Source: Streptomyces sp. NBC_01549 | Lineage (GTDB): Bacteria > Actinomycetota > Actinomycetes > Streptomycetales > Streptomycetaceae | Length of the DNA stretch: 64,000 nucleotides | Direction of reading: 5' to 3' | Assembly (NCBI RefSeq): GCF_026339955.1 | Contig: NZ_JAPEPW010000001.1 | Location: 558,001 to 622,000 of the forward strand | Shown here: positions 41,416 through 50,486 of the stretch, piece after piece | Layout: each line of letters begins with the position of its first letter | How positions within the stretch are numbered: position 1 is the stretch's first letter | Position numbers and translations under genes: made by a program | Notes under the pieces: generated by a model | Seen by the model: only the letters and a program-made list of their open reading frames with translations | The model's database searches: none | What the model was told of the DNA's origin: nothing

Positions 41416-43949
41416 GAAGCCTGCCTTTCTGCTGTTGCCGTGGCCAGGGCGCGTCGGTTGTCCACCGCCCGGACCGTGAGCACCATGGTGAGTCCGCCGC
41501 CAGGCGTGTCCTCGGCGTTCAGTGTGCCGCCCATCGCCTCGGCGAAGCCGCGGGCGACCGCGAGGCCGAGGCCGACGCCCGCGCCGCGGGGAGCGTCGCC
41601 GTAGCGCTGGAAGGGCGCGAAGATGCGGTCCTTGGCCTCGTCCGGGACTCCGGGGCCGCGGTCCACCACCCGTACCTCCACCCGGTCGGCCATGGCGCTC
41701 GCGGACACCAGGACCGGTTCGTCGGCGGGGCTGTACTTGGCGGCGTTCTCGACGAGGTTGGCGACCGCGCGCTCCAGCAGGCCGGGGTCGACGGCGACCA
41801 TGGGCAGCGTCTCGGGGATGTCCAGCTCGGTACTGCCCTCGGGTACGCCGCCCAGCGCCATCGGGACCACCTCGTCGAGGTCGATCTCGCGGATCAGTGG
41901 GGTGACCGTACCGGTCTGCAGGCGGGACATGTCGAGCAGGTTGCCCACCAGGTGGTCGAGGCGGTCGGCGCCCTCCTCGATCGCCTCCAGGAGCTCCGCC
42001 TGGTCCTCCTCCGACCAGGCCACGTCGTCGGACCGCAGCGAGGACACGGCGGCCTTGATCGCGGCCAGCGGGGTCCGCAGGTCATGGCTCACGGCGGCCA
42101 GCAGCGCGGTGCGGATGCGGTTGCCCTCGGCCAGCTCCTTGGCCTGGTCGGCCTCGTGCTGGAGGCGCTGACGGTCCAGGACGACCGCGGCCTGGGCGGC
42201 GAAGGCGGCGAGCACCCGGCGGTCGGAGGCGGGCAGGACGCGTCCGGACAGCGCGAGCGCCATGTGGTCGCCGACCGGCATGTCCACGTCCGCGTCCTCG
42301 GGCCGTGTCGGTGCCTGGGGGCCCACGCTGCCCGCGCACGTCCACGGGTCGACGTCGCCGGCCCGCTCCAGCAGGGCGACCGACTCCATCCCGAAGGTCT
42401 CCCGGACCCGTTCCAGCAGGGCCTCCAGGCTGGTCTCGCCGCGCAGCACGCTGCCCGCGAGGAAGGAGAGGATCTCCGACTCGGCGCGCAGCCGGGCCGC
42501 CTGATGGGTGCGTCGGGCCGCGAGGTCCACGACCGAGGCCACGGAGACGGCGACCCCGACGAAGATCGCGATGGCGACGATGTTCTTGGGGTCGGCGATC
42601 GTCAGCCGGTGCAGCGGCGGCGTGTAGTAGTAGTTCAGCAGCAGCGAGCCGAAGGCCGCCGAGGCGAGGGCCGGGAAGAGTCCGCCGAGCAGCGCCGCCG
42701 CGACCGTCACCGTCAGGAACAGCAGCATGTCGTTGGCGAGGCCGAGGTGGATGGTGTTCAGCAGCAGGGCCAGCACCACCGGGCCGCCGACTCCGATCAG
42801 CCAGCCCCAGATGATCCGGGAGCGGCCGAGCCGGGCGCCCCGGGCGACGGGCAGCCCGCGCCCCTTGGCGACCTCGTCGTGGGTGACGATGTGGACGTCC
42901 AGATCGGGGCCCGACTCCCGGGCGACGGTGGCGCCGACGCCGGGCCCGAAGACGTACTGCCAGGTCTTGCGGCGCGAGGAGCCGAGCACGATCTGGGTGG
43001 CGTTCACCCCGCGCGCGAAGTCGAGCAACGCGACCGGTATGTCGTCCCCGACGACATGGTGGAAGGTGCCGCCCAGGTCCTCGGCCAGGGTGCGCTGGAC
43101 GGCGAGCTCCTTGGGCGAGGCGGAGGTCAGTCCGTCGCTGCGGGCTATGTACACGGCCATGACCTCGCCGCCCGCGCCCTTCTCGGCGAGCCGGGCGGCC
43201 CGGCGGATCAGTGTGCGCCCCTCGGGACCGCCGGTCAGCCCGACCACGATCCGCTCACGGGAGCCCCAGATCTTCGAGACCCGGTGCTCGCTGCGGTACT
43301 CGGTCAGATACTCGTCGACCCGGTCGGCCACCCACAGCAGCGCGAGCTCACGCAGTGCGGTGAGGTTGCCGGGGCGGAAGTAGTTGGACAGGGCCGCGTC
43401 GACCTTGTCGGACTTGTAGATGTTGCCGTGCGCCATACGGCGGCGCAGCGCCTGGGGCGACATGTCGACCAGCTCGATCTGGTCCGCCCGCCGCACGACC
43501 TCGTCCGGGACGGTCTCGCGCTGCCGTACACCCGTGATCGACTCGACGACGTCGCCCAGTGACTCCAGGTGCTGGATGTTGACGGTGGAGACGACGTCGA
43601 TCCCGGCGGCGAGCAGCTCCTCCACGTCCTGCCAGCGCTTGGCGTTGCGTGAGCCGGGGACATTGGTGTGGGCGAGTTCGTCCACCAGAGCGACGGCCGG
43701 GGCGCGGAGCAGGACGGCATCCACGTCCATCTCGCTGAAGACCGAGCCACGGTACTCGAGCTGCTTGCGCGGAACCTGCTCCAGGCCGTGCAGCATCACC
43801 TCGGTGCGCGGCCGGTTGTGGTGCTCCACGAAGGCGACGACGCAGTCGGTACCCCGCTCCATACGGCGGTGCGCCTCTGAGAGCATCGCGTACGTCTTGC
43901 CGACGCCCGGTGCCGCACCGAGGTAGATCCGAAGCTTGCCGCGTCCCAT
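41412..43949 (-). CDS. kdpD: Sensor histidine kinase KdpD, 845 aa
   Basis: Domains in order: the KdpD N-terminal domain with Walker A GAAPGVGKTYAMLSEA and VDELAHTNVPGSRNAKRWQD; a USP-like domain (RIVVGLTGGPEGRTLIRRAA); four membrane helices of the DUF4118 region (ALLLNTIHLGLANDMLLFLT onward); a GAF-like segment; HisKA with phospho-His in LAAVSHDLRTPLAAIKAAVS; and HATPase_c (VANLVENAAKYSPADEPVLV, then GAGVGLGLAVARGFAEAMGG). It is full-length. It senses low potassium or envelope potential and phosphorylates KdpE. Confidence 0.95.
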   Translation of the reverse strand: MGRGKLRIYLGAAPGVGKTYAMLSEAHRRMERGTDCVVAFVEHHNRPRTEVMLHGLEQVPRKQLEYRGSVFSEMDVDAVLLRAPAVALVDELAHTNVPGSRNAKRWQDVEELLAAGIDVVSTVNIQHLESLGDVVESITGVRQRETVPDEVVRRADQIELVDMSPQALRRRMAHGNIYKSDKVDAALSNYFRPGNLTALRELALLWVADRVDEYLTEYRSEHRVSKIWGSRERIVVGLTGGPEGRTLIRRAARLAEKGAGGEVMAVYIARSDGLTSASPKELAVQRTLAEDLGGTFHHVVGDDIPVALLDFARGVNATQIVLGSSRRKTWQYVFGPGVGATVARESGPDLDVHIVTHDEVAKGRGLPVARGARLGRSRIIWGWLIGVGGPVVLALLLNTIHLGLANDMLLFLTVTVAAALLGGLFPALASAAFGSLLLNYYYTPPLHRLTIADPKNIVAIAIFVGVAVSVASVVDLAARRTHQAARLRAESEILSFLAGSVLRGETSLEALLERVRETFGMESVALLERAGDVDPWTCAGSVGPQAPTRPEDADVDMPVGDHMALALSGRVLPASDRRVLAAFAAQAAVVLDRQRLQHEADQAKELAEGNRIRTALLAAVSHDLRTPLAAIKAAVSSLRSDDVAWSEEDQAELLEAIEEGADRLDHLVGNLLDMSRLQTGTVTPLIREIDLDEVVPMALGGVPEGSTELDIPETLPMVAVDPGLLERAVANLVENAAKYSPADEPVLVSASAMADRVEVRVVDRGPGVPDEAKDRIFAPFQRYGDAPRGAGVGLGLAVARGFAEAMGGTLNAEDTPGGGLTMVLTVRAVDNRRALATATAERQAS

Positions 43950-44071
43950 GGCCCCATTGTCTTCCTGTCACCGCTGTGTACGCAGCGTCGACCTTACGGC
44001 CAACAATCTCGACAAATGGGGTGGGAGGCCGGCCGGCGGCCGTCTTTGACGCAACCCTGATGCCGCCCGAC

Positions 44072-44770
44072 TCAGTGCTCGACGATCCCTCCGTCGCGCA
44101 GCTCGATGACCCGATCGGCCAGGTCGAGCGGGGTGGCCCGGGAGGGGGAGACCAGGGCCGTCACCTGTTCGCTGCGGACGATCACGTGCAGCAGCTCCAT
44201 CAGGGCACGGCCGCTCCCCGCGTCGAGCCCGGCCGCGAACTCGTCGGCGACGAGGAGCGCGGGTTCGCCCGCGAGGGCGCGCGCGATCGCCACACGCTGT
44301 TGCTGCCCGCCGGTGAGCTCCCCGGGCCGGCACGCCGCGTGGTCGGTGAGCCCGACGAGCGAGAGCAGCCGGGCGATCCGCTCCTCGCGCGCGTGCCCGG
44401 CGACCCCGCGCAGCCTCAGCGGCACACCGATGTTCTCGGCGACCGTGAGCAGCGGGATGAGCCCAAGGGGCTGGAAGACGAAGCCGATCCGGTCCCTGCG
44501 CAGCTCCAGCAGGCCGTCCTCGCCGAGCCCGTCCAGCGCGAACCCGTCGACGGTGATCCGCCCCGCGTCCGGTTCGTCGAGGCTGCCGACGAGGTTGAGG
44601 AGCGTGGTCCTGCCGGACCCGGGGCGGCCCGTGAGGGCGACCAGTTCGCCGCGTGGCACGTCGAAGGAGACGCCGCGCAGGGCGGGTACGACGGCGGCTC
44701 CACCGCCGTACCAGCGATGCACCTTCTCGACGCGCACCATGGTCTTTGTGGCGACCTCGACCTGGCTCAT
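44072..44770 (-). CDS. ABC ATPase with degenerate catalytic motifs (MacB/LolD-like), 232 aa
   Basis: Overall a MacB-type ATPase: ALRGVSFDVPRGELVALTGR, Q-loop FVFQPLGLIPLLTVAENIGV, signature LTGGQQQRVAIARALAGEPA. The Walker A reads GRPGSGRTT, with Arg in place of the invariant Lys. Walker B plus D-loop is LLVADEFAAGLDAGS with Phe after Asp-Glu. The H-loop position is VSPSRAT without His. GGGAGGG precedes ATG 44770, so it seems expressed. No permease gene is adjacent. It may bind but hardly hydrolyse ATP, or may act with a distant partner. Confidence 0.82.
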   Translation of the reverse strand: MSQVEVATKTMVRVEKVHRWYGGGAAVVPALRGVSFDVPRGELVALTGRPGSGRTTLLNLVGSLDEPDAGRITVDGFALDGLGEDGLLELRRDRIGFVFQPLGLIPLLTVAENIGVPLRLRGVAGHAREERIARLLSLVGLTDHAACRPGELTGGQQQRVAIARALAGEPALLVADEFAAGLDAGSGRALMELLHVIVRSEQVTALVSPSRATPLDLADRVIELRDGGIVEH

Positions 44771-44856
44771 GTCCCTCCCCGGTCCACCGGGCGAATACCT
44801 TCCCCGCCGGCCGGGCGCCCCGGTGTCGCCACCAGGGCGCCCGGCCGGACAGGGCG

Positions 44857-46035
44857 TCAGTTCGGATTGTCCCCGTCGGTGAGAGTCTCCCAGGCGACGA
44901 AGAGGTTGTTGCTGCCGGACGGCCGGTTCTGCTCGGTCAGCTTCTGGGTGTTGGTCATGGCGATGCCCAAGCGGTTGTGCAGGGCGTTGTAGCCGGTCTC
45001 GGTCACCGGCCCCAGCCCGAGGGTGAGGGAGCCACCGCACAGCCAGCTCGGTACCGCCTCGCCCAGCTGGTACTTCGACTGGAATCCGAGCGCCTGCCGC
45101 AGCCGCTCGCCGACGTCGGTGCCGTACAGGTCCTCGCCCTGGATCCGGCTGGTCTCGGCGATGTGCGAGATGGCCGAGATGCCGTACCCGGTGTGCGTGA
45201 AGTCGCGGCAGGTCTCCTGAGTGAGCCCGGTGACGAAGGTGGACTGCCCCTGCCAGTAGTTGACGATCTTCGCGGTGGTGTCGAGGTTCTGGCTCGGCAC
45301 GGTCTTGGGCAGCGCGCCGTCGGAGGAGAGGTAGACGTACGCGGCCGTGCGGGTCCGGAACTTCGCCATGGCCTTGTCGTACGACGTCCGGTCCTCAAGG
45401 AAGACGGAGATGCCGACGGCGGCCTCCATCATCGACAGTTCCCAGTTCCCGTTGGAGTTGGAGCCGTTGATGACCTCGGGGAGGTAGACGGTGCGCAGCA
45501 TGGTCGCGAAACGGCCGGAGTTGGCCCAGGTGCCGGTGTACGTGTACTTGATGAGCTCGGCGGCCTTGGGCCACGAGGAGCCGGCCCAGCCGGTCTGCAG
45601 GGGCGCGTTGCTGTTGGTGTGCTCTTTGATCACGGCCGACCAGGCGTCCATCAAGGCGATGGACTTCTGCGCGTACCGGTCGTCGCGGGTGATGTACCAG
45701 GCGAGGGCGTCGGTGTACGCGGCTATCGCGTCCTCGCGCTCGTCCGTGCAGCCGTAGTTGGGGTTGGAGTAGGAGCCGCACTCCACTGTCGCGCGGGGCT
45801 TCGGGACGCGGTTCAGGTCGGCGTACTTGCTCGCCATCATCTGGTCGTACGCGGCCTTCCAGGGCTGGGCCCCGGCGTTGACCTTGGTGCGGGCGAAGTC
45901 CAGCTGGCTCCTGGAGACCGTGACTCCGGGGTGCGCGAAGGTGGTGGGGGCGGCGTCGGCCTGTCGGGCGGCGGGCCAGACGAGGGCGCCCGCGACGAGG
46001 GCGGTGACGGTGGCGAGGAGGGCGGTACGGCGCAT
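44857..46035 (-). CDS. Secreted alginate-lyase-family protein, 392 aa
   Basis: A signal peptide is clear: MRRTALLATVTALVAGALVW then PAARQADA. The mature part matches the alginate_lyase (PF05426) alpha/alpha toroid: HPGVTVSRSQLDFARTKV, DALAWYITRDDRYAQKSIAL, GSSWPKAAELIKYTYTGTW, the N-x-x-G-N-W-E-L motif NSNGNWELSMMEAAVGISV, then YWQGQSTFVTGLTQETCRDF and TGYGISAISHIAETSRIQG. It would cleave a uronic-acid polysaccharide outside the cell. It sits alone with a terminator upstream at 46147, interrupting an otherwise conserved core order. Confidence 0.88.
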   Translation of the reverse strand: MRRTALLATVTALVAGALVWPAARQADAAPTTFAHPGVTVSRSQLDFARTKVNAGAQPWKAAYDQMMASKYADLNRVPKPRATVECGSYSNPNYGCTDEREDAIAAYTDALAWYITRDDRYAQKSIALMDAWSAVIKEHTNSNAPLQTGWAGSSWPKAAELIKYTYTGTWANSGRFATMLRTVYLPEVINGSNSNGNWELSMMEAAVGISVFLEDRTSYDKAMAKFRTRTAAYVYLSSDGALPKTVPSQNLDTTAKIVNYWQGQSTFVTGLTQETCRDFTHTGYGISAISHIAETSRIQGEDLYGTDVGERLRQALGFQSKYQLGEAVPSWLCGGSLTLGLGPVTETGYNALHNRLGIAMTNTQKLTEQNRPSGSNNLFVAWETLTDGDNPN

Positions 46036-46146
46036 GGTGGGGGGCCATCCGTTCTCGTATGTGAACGATGAGCGCCTCCGTGAACTCAGGCGCTGGGCCG
46101 AGACCATAGGTACAGACCAACCGCCCGTCAAGGGATCGCGCACAAG

Positions 46147-46182
46147 AAAGGGCCGCACCCCCGTCGAGGGGTGCGGCCCTTT
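46147..46182. terminator. Terminator hairpin between the DUF3710 and alginate-lyase genes
   Basis: AAAGGGCCGCACCCC and GGGGTGCGGCCCTTT form a perfect 15-bp stem with a 6-base loop. Placed 101 bases after the DUF3710 stop (minus direction), it ends the dut operon. Confidence 0.85.
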
Positions 46183-46282
46183 GAAGCCCTGTGGCTGCTC
46201 TGCCCGCGAAGTCCGACAGACAGGTCCTAGGCCTGTCCTGAGCCCTGTCGTCAAATCCCCGTCTGCCCTGCGACGACAGGAC

Positions 46283-47044
46283 CTAGCGGACCTCGGTGAT
46301 CTCCGGTCCGCGCTGCAGCTGTCCCATGCCTCCGGAGAAGCGGGAACCGCTCTGCTCCTCCTGCTGGACACCCTCGGGCACCATCTGCGCGTCGTTCGGC
46401 AGCTTCAGGACGATCGGGTCGCGCGGGGCCATCGGACCCTCACCGCGTACGACGACCGTGTCCCTGAAGATCTGCTCCAGCAGACCCGCGGCCTGCGGCT
46501 GCACGGCGCCCTGCCCGGAGATCACTCCGCGCAGGAACCAGCGGGGGCCGTCCACGCCGACGAACCGCACGACCTGGAAACCACCCGTGCCGTCCGGCAG
46601 CTGCACCGGCACCTGCGCCCGCAGCTCCCAGCCCAGCGGGCCCTCGACCTCGTCGATGACACCGCCCTGCTGCGTGATGCCGGAGGCGATCTCCTCGCGC
46701 ACCTCGCCCCAGATGCCCTCGCGCTTGGGAGCGGCGAAGGCCTGCAGCTGGATGGCGCTGTCCTTGAGGACGACGGTGGCCGCCACGATCGCGTCACCCG
46801 CGACCTCGACCCGCAGCTCCATCCCGTCGACTCCGGGGACGAAGAGACCGCCCAGGTCCACGCGCCCCTCGGCGGGGTCCCGCACCTCCGAGTCGTCCCA
46901 GGGTCCGTCGGGTCGCGGCTCCGGCTCGAGCCTCACGCGCTCGCGCTCCGCCTCGTCCGCCTCAGTGTCGACACTGTCGACGACCTGCTCGGCCTCGCCC
47001 GCCGCGTCCTCGGCGGCACTGCCCTTCTTGCGACGTCCGAACAC
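46283..47044 (-). CDS. DUF3710 protein, 253 aa
   Basis: The N-terminus is acidic and disordered (VFGRRKKGSAAEDAAGEAEQ). The conserved core begins GPWDDSEVRDPAEGRVDLGG, then GMELRVEVAGDAIVAATVVL, REGIWGEVREEIASGITQQG, GPLGWELRAQVPVQLPDGTG and GVDGPRWFLRGVISGQGAVQ, all typical of actinobacterial DUF3710. Function is unknown. It corresponds to Rv2696c, directly downstream of dut (Rv2697c). GGAAGGACAG precedes the GTG at 47044. Confidence 0.9.
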   Translation of the reverse strand: MFGRRKKGSAAEDAAGEAEQVVDSVDTEADEAERERVRLEPEPRPDGPWDDSEVRDPAEGRVDLGGLFVPGVDGMELRVEVAGDAIVAATVVLKDSAIQLQAFAAPKREGIWGEVREEIASGITQQGGVIDEVEGPLGWELRAQVPVQLPDGTGGFQVVRFVGVDGPRWFLRGVISGQGAVQPQAAGLLEQIFRDTVVVRGEGPMAPRDPIVLKLPNDAQMVPEGVQQEEQSGSRFSGGMGQLQRGPEITEVR

Positions 47045-47045
47045 G

Positions 47046-47570
47046 TCACTGTCCTTCCCGGTCGGATACGACCGAAGCGTATCGATTCCCACCCGTTGTG
47101 CCGCCCACGGCGGCATGACCGCCAGTGGACCCGAAGCCCCCGGCAGCCCGCGCCGAATCGGGAAGTTCCGCGACCTCCTGGAAGCGGACCTTCTCGACCT
47201 GCTGGACGACCAGTTGAGCAATCCGGTCGAAGCGCTCGAACCGCACCGACTCATGCGGGTCGAGATTCACCACGATCACCTTGATCTCCCCACGGTACCC
47301 GGCATCAACCGTCCCCGGGGCATTCACGAGGGCGACACCGCAGCGGGCGGCCAGCCCGGAACGCGGGTGCACGAAGGCCGCGTACCCCTCGGGCAGCGCG
47401 ATGGACACACCCGTGGGCAGTACGGCGCGCTCACCCGGCTTCAGTTCACGGCTCTCGGTGGTGCGCAGATCGGCTCCCGCGTCACCCGGTTGCGCGTACT
47501 CGGGGAGCGGTACGTCCGGGTCGACGCGGCGGATCAGCACAGCGAGTTCTTGACGGGGCTCGCGGGTCAC
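47046..47570 (-). CDS. dut: Deoxyuridine 5'-triphosphate nucleotidohydrolase (dUTPase), 174 aa
   Basis: All five dUTPase motifs are present: AQPGDAGADLRT (I), HPRSGLAARCGVALVNAPG (II, with catalytic-site Ser), VDAGYRGEIKVIVVN (III, catalytic Asp), RIAQLVVQQVE (IV), and the C-terminal RAAGGFGSTGGHAAVGG (V). The enzyme forms a trimer, converts dUTP to dUMP and protects DNA from uracil. The GTG at 47570 overlaps the stop of the thioesterase gene (GTGA) after GAGGTG. The C-terminus extends about 20 residues past motif V. Confidence 0.95.
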   Translation of the reverse strand: MTREPRQELAVLIRRVDPDVPLPEYAQPGDAGADLRTTESRELKPGERAVLPTGVSIALPEGYAAFVHPRSGLAARCGVALVNAPGTVDAGYRGEIKVIVVNLDPHESVRFERFDRIAQLVVQQVEKVRFQEVAELPDSARAAGGFGSTGGHAAVGGTTGGNRYASVVSDREGQ

Positions 47571-48151
47571 GGGTTCACCTCGAAGGCACGGACACGGCGG
47601 ATCTGGTCCGGTTCGTTCATGGCGGCCCGGATCTCCTCCGGACGGCCGTTGTCGATGAAGTGGTCGACCTTGACCTCGACGAAGACGGCGTCGGCGCGAA
47701 CGGCGACGGGCCCGTCGGGGCCGCCGATCCGCCCGGTGGCGGTCGAGTAGATCTTGCGGCCTGCCACCGCCGTGACCTCGGCCTCCAGATACAGCACCGT
47801 GCCCACGGGGACGGGCAGGGCGAAGTCGGTCTCCAGGCGGCCGGTGACCGCGGTGGTGCGCAGCAGCCAGTTCAGCGAGCCGAGCGTCTCGTCGAGGGCG
47901 GTGGCCAGCACTCCGCCGTGAGCGAGACCCGGGGCGCCCTGGTGGGCGGGCCGTACGGTGAACTCCGCCGTGACGGTGACGCCCTCCCCCGCGCGTGCCT
48001 CCAGGTGCAGCCCGTGCGACTGCTCCCCGCCACACCCGAAACACTGTTCGTAGTGGGCGCCGAGGAGCTCGCCGGGGGCGGGCGCGTCGGCATGCCGCAC
48101 CGGCGCGACGGCGTCGGCGGGAGGCTTCAGAGCTGCGGAAGTACGACTCAC
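47567..48151 (-). CDS. PaaI-type hotdog thioesterase, 194 aa
   Basis: The hotdog fold of the PaaI/4HBT group is seen in APGLAHGGVLATALDETLGS (HGG with the catalytic acid D-E), followed by GRLETDFALPVPVGTVLYLE and RKIYSTATGRIGG. A preceding HYEQCFGCGGEQSHGLHL with paired cysteines is characteristic of an actinobacterial subgroup. It probably hydrolyses an acyl-CoA. GTG 48151 is preferred; the frame continues to an ATG at 48211 that would overlap the divergent DUF3093 start. It heads the thioesterase-dut-DUF3710 operon. Confidence 0.82.
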   Translation of the reverse strand: MSRTSAALKPPADAVAPVRHADAPAPGELLGAHYEQCFGCGGEQSHGLHLEARAGEGVTVTAEFTVRPAHQGAPGLAHGGVLATALDETLGSLNWLLRTTAVTGRLETDFALPVPVGTVLYLEAEVTAVAGRKIYSTATGRIGGPDGPVAVRADAVFVEVKVDHFIDNGRPEEIRAAMNEPDQIRRVRAFEVNP

Positions 48152-48209
48152 AGCCGCAGACCTTACCCGCGCGTCCACCAAGTCTTCGCACCGTGCCAAG
48201 CTTGGCTTC

Positions 48210-48671
48210 ATGCAGCTCTCCGCCTCCCCGTACGAAGAACGCCTCACCGCCCCCCGCAGCTGGTGGGCGATCTGCTTCCTGACCGGGATAGCGATGGCCC
48301 TGATCTTCCTCCCCTTCGGCACCTTGCCGCTGCTGGGCGGGCTGGTCGGCGGCACGGCGGTCTCAGCGGTCGTGGCGAGCGCGTACGGGTCGATCCGCAT
48401 CCGGGTCGTCGGTGACTCCCTGATCGCGGGTGAGGCCAAGATCCCGGTCACGGCCCTGGGCGACGCGGAGATCCTGGACCAGGAGGAGGCGCGCGCCTGG
48501 CGCACGTTCAAGGCGGACCCGCGTGCCTTCATGCTCCTGCGGGCGTACATCCCCACGGCCCTCCGCGTCCAGGTCACCGACCCGGCCGACCCCACGCCGT
48601 ACCTGTACCTGTCGACCAGGGAGCCGGAGCGCCTCATCGCGGCGCTCGAGGCGGCTCGGGCCGCGGCGTAG
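48210..48671 (+). CDS. DUF3093 membrane protein, 153 aa
   Basis: It begins MQLSASPYEERLTAPRSWWA and has two hydrophobic segments (ICFLTGIAMALIFLPFGTLP, LLGGLVGGTAVSAVVASAYG). The DUF3093 signature follows: IRVVGDSLIAGEAKIPVTAL with LRAYIPTALRVQVTDPADPT and PYLYLSTREPERLIAALEAA. It corresponds to Rv2698, divergent from dut, as in mycobacteria. Function is unknown. No clear ribosome site precedes the ATG. Confidence 0.88.
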   Translation: MQLSASPYEERLTAPRSWWAICFLTGIAMALIFLPFGTLPLLGGLVGGTAVSAVVASAYGSIRIRVVGDSLIAGEAKIPVTALGDAEILDQEEARAWRTFKADPRAFMLLRAYIPTALRVQVTDPADPTPYLYLSTREPERLIAALEAARAAA

Positions 48672-48812
48672 GGCCTTCGGAATCAGGGGCGCGCCTTCGT
48701 GTGACGGTTGCGCACCCGCGCACACCAGTCCACGGCCCATGCGCCTCTGCACCCGAGTACTGCCGCTCCGCCGCTGTCTCCGCTCCGCGGGCGGCCGGTG
48801 GTCAGGCGGGGC

Positions 48813-49784
48813 TCAGTGCCCCAGTTCCTTGGGGATCTCCCCGATCCGCAGTGGATCCGTCGGTTTCTCCAGGGGCGGCAGTTCCAACAGCGCGTCCCAC
48901 GGCACCTGGGACTTGCGCAGGTCCTTGCGGATACGCGCCGCCAGGCGCTTGGTGTCCCGGCGGTTCATGACCGCCCCCACCGCCGCGCCCACCATGAACG
49001 GCATCAGGTTCGGCAGATCCCGGACCATCCGTTTCATGATCTGCTGGCGCAGCTCACGCTTCATCTGGCCGCCCAGCGCGGCGTTGATCGTCGACGGTCT
49101 GGTCACGTCGATCCCGCGTTCGGAGGACCAGGAGTTCAGATACCCGGTACTGCGCTGTTTGAGATTGCCCGGCGGCCGCAGGCCGTAGACCTCGTGGAGC
49201 TCGGCGATCAGCTTCAGCTCGATCGCGGCGACCCCGGTGATCTCGGCGGCGAGCTCGGTCGGCATCGCGGGCGGCACCGGCAGCATCGCTGCGGCACCGA
49301 TCCCGGCGCCCACGGTGGACGTCGCGTTGGCCGCACCCGCGACGAGCTTGTCCGCGAGCTGTTCGGGGGTGAGTCCCGGGAACTGCTTGCGGAGGGTCGC
49401 GAGGTCCCGTACGGGGACGCGCGGCGCGATGTCGATGATCCGGTCGGCAAGGTAGGACAGGCCCGCCCTGGCCCTGCTGCCGCCTTTCTGAACGCTCTTT
49501 CTGACCCCGTCCCGGACGTCGGCCGCACGGCGGCCGGTGGCGGGCACAGAGGCGTCCGCCGGCACCGGATCGTCGGCCGGTCCGGGGTCTCCGGCCGGCG
49601 TCACCTCTGCGGCCCGCGCAAAAGCGCCTGTCGGCGCTGTGGCGGGCGCCCGCTCGAGCGAGGCTGATCCTGGTCGGGAAGAGCCCCGCTCGTCGTCACG
49701 CACGCCTTCAGGGCCGTCTGAGGGCCCTTCGTCCGCCGCCCGTGAGGGGAAGCGGCGCTTCCAAGGAGGGGTCGAGCCAGTCAC
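48813..49784 (-). CDS. Hypothetical protein with EcsC-like region, 323 aa
   Basis: A disordered acidic N-terminal third is followed by SVQKGGSRARAGLSYLADRI, LRKQFPGLTPEQLADKLVAG, AATSTVGAG-like text, PPAMPTELAAEITGVAAIEL and KLIAELHEVYGLRP. These resemble the helical glycine-rich repeats of EcsC-type proteins. A late hydrophobic segment (LPNLMPFMVGAAVGAVMNRR) may be membrane-associated. The family assignment is tentative. It is co-directional with DUF4193 (13-base gap) and probably cotranscribed. Confidence 0.72.
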   Translation of the reverse strand: MTGSTPPWKRRFPSRAADEGPSDGPEGVRDDERGSSRPGSASLERAPATAPTGAFARAAEVTPAGDPGPADDPVPADASVPATGRRAADVRDGVRKSVQKGGSRARAGLSYLADRIIDIAPRVPVRDLATLRKQFPGLTPEQLADKLVAGAANATSTVGAGIGAAAMLPVPPAMPTELAAEITGVAAIELKLIAELHEVYGLRPPGNLKQRSTGYLNSWSSERGIDVTRPSTINAALGGQMKRELRQQIMKRMVRDLPNLMPFMVGAAVGAVMNRRDTKRLAARIRKDLRKSQVPWDALLELPPLEKPTDPLRIGEIPKELGH

Positions 49785-49797
49785 GGCCGACCCTGCC

Positions 49798-50094
49798 TCA
49801 GTCGCAGTCGCGGCAGATCGGCTGACCGTTCTTCTCGCGGGCCAGCTGGCTGCGGTGGTGCACCAGGAAGCAGCTCATGCAAGTGAACTCGTCCTGCTGC
49901 TTGGGCAGCACCCGGACAGCCAGCTCCTCGTTCGAGAGGTCGGCTCCGGGCAGCTCCAGGCCTTCTGCGGCCTCGAACTCATCTACGTCGACCGACGACG
50001 TCGACTTGTCGTTCCGGCGAGCCTTCAGTTCTTCAAGGCTGTCCGAGTCGACGTCGTCGTCGGTCTTGCGTGGGGTGTCGTAATCCGTTGCCAT
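49798..50094 (-). CDS. DUF4193 small acidic zinc-ribbon protein, 98 aa
   Basis: Starts MATDYDTPRKTDDDVDSDSL and includes LEELKARRNDKSTSSVDVDE. It ends with a zinc-ribbon-like pair: DEFTCMSCFLVHHRSQLA and GQPICRDCD. This is the actinobacteria-wide DUF4193 family (Rv2699c). It is highly conserved and of unknown function; interaction with RNA polymerase-like machinery is sometimes suspected for such acidic proteins but is not shown. AGAGGGGGAGAG precedes the ATG. Confidence 0.92.
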   Translation of the reverse strand: MATDYDTPRKTDDDVDSDSLEELKARRNDKSTSSVDVDEFEAAEGLELPGADLSNEELAVRVLPKQQDEFTCMSCFLVHHRSQLAREKNGQPICRDCD

Positions 50095-50486
50095 GTCGCT
50101 CTCCCCCTCTGGGTGTCTGCGGTGTCTCAGCGCACGTAACGCGTGAGAGGCCGGACTTGTGCCCGACCTGAGGCGGAGATTTTGCCTCACATCAAGGTCT
50201 GTTACTCAATCGACACCCAACCGGACTCCTCATGAGTGATCGGCTTGGATGGCGATGCGGACCGTACACGGTCCGAAGGGCCCACTTCAAAGGCGTCCCA
50301 CCGTGTACTTCCCGTGATCTAGACCCCCGAAAACCCGGATTTTCCCGGCTTTACGACAGCCTGCGTGGCCACGGAGAGTAGATGGCCAGAAACTCGCCCT
50401 TGTGATCGATCACACACGAGCCTCCCGGATGGGCGACCAGAAATTTCCGCGCAAAGCGAACATCGTCGCGTGTCCGCGACATGCTC
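50095..50486. promoter_or_regulatory. Leader/intergenic region upstream of the DUF4193 gene
   Basis: About 390 bases without a gene. A dyad GGACCGT-AC-ACGGTCC at 50259-50274 is the only notable symmetric site. A T-rich patch (GATTTTCCCGGCTTTACG, 50338-50355) could end cutS transcription from the right; no stable hairpin was found. Confidence 0.4.
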
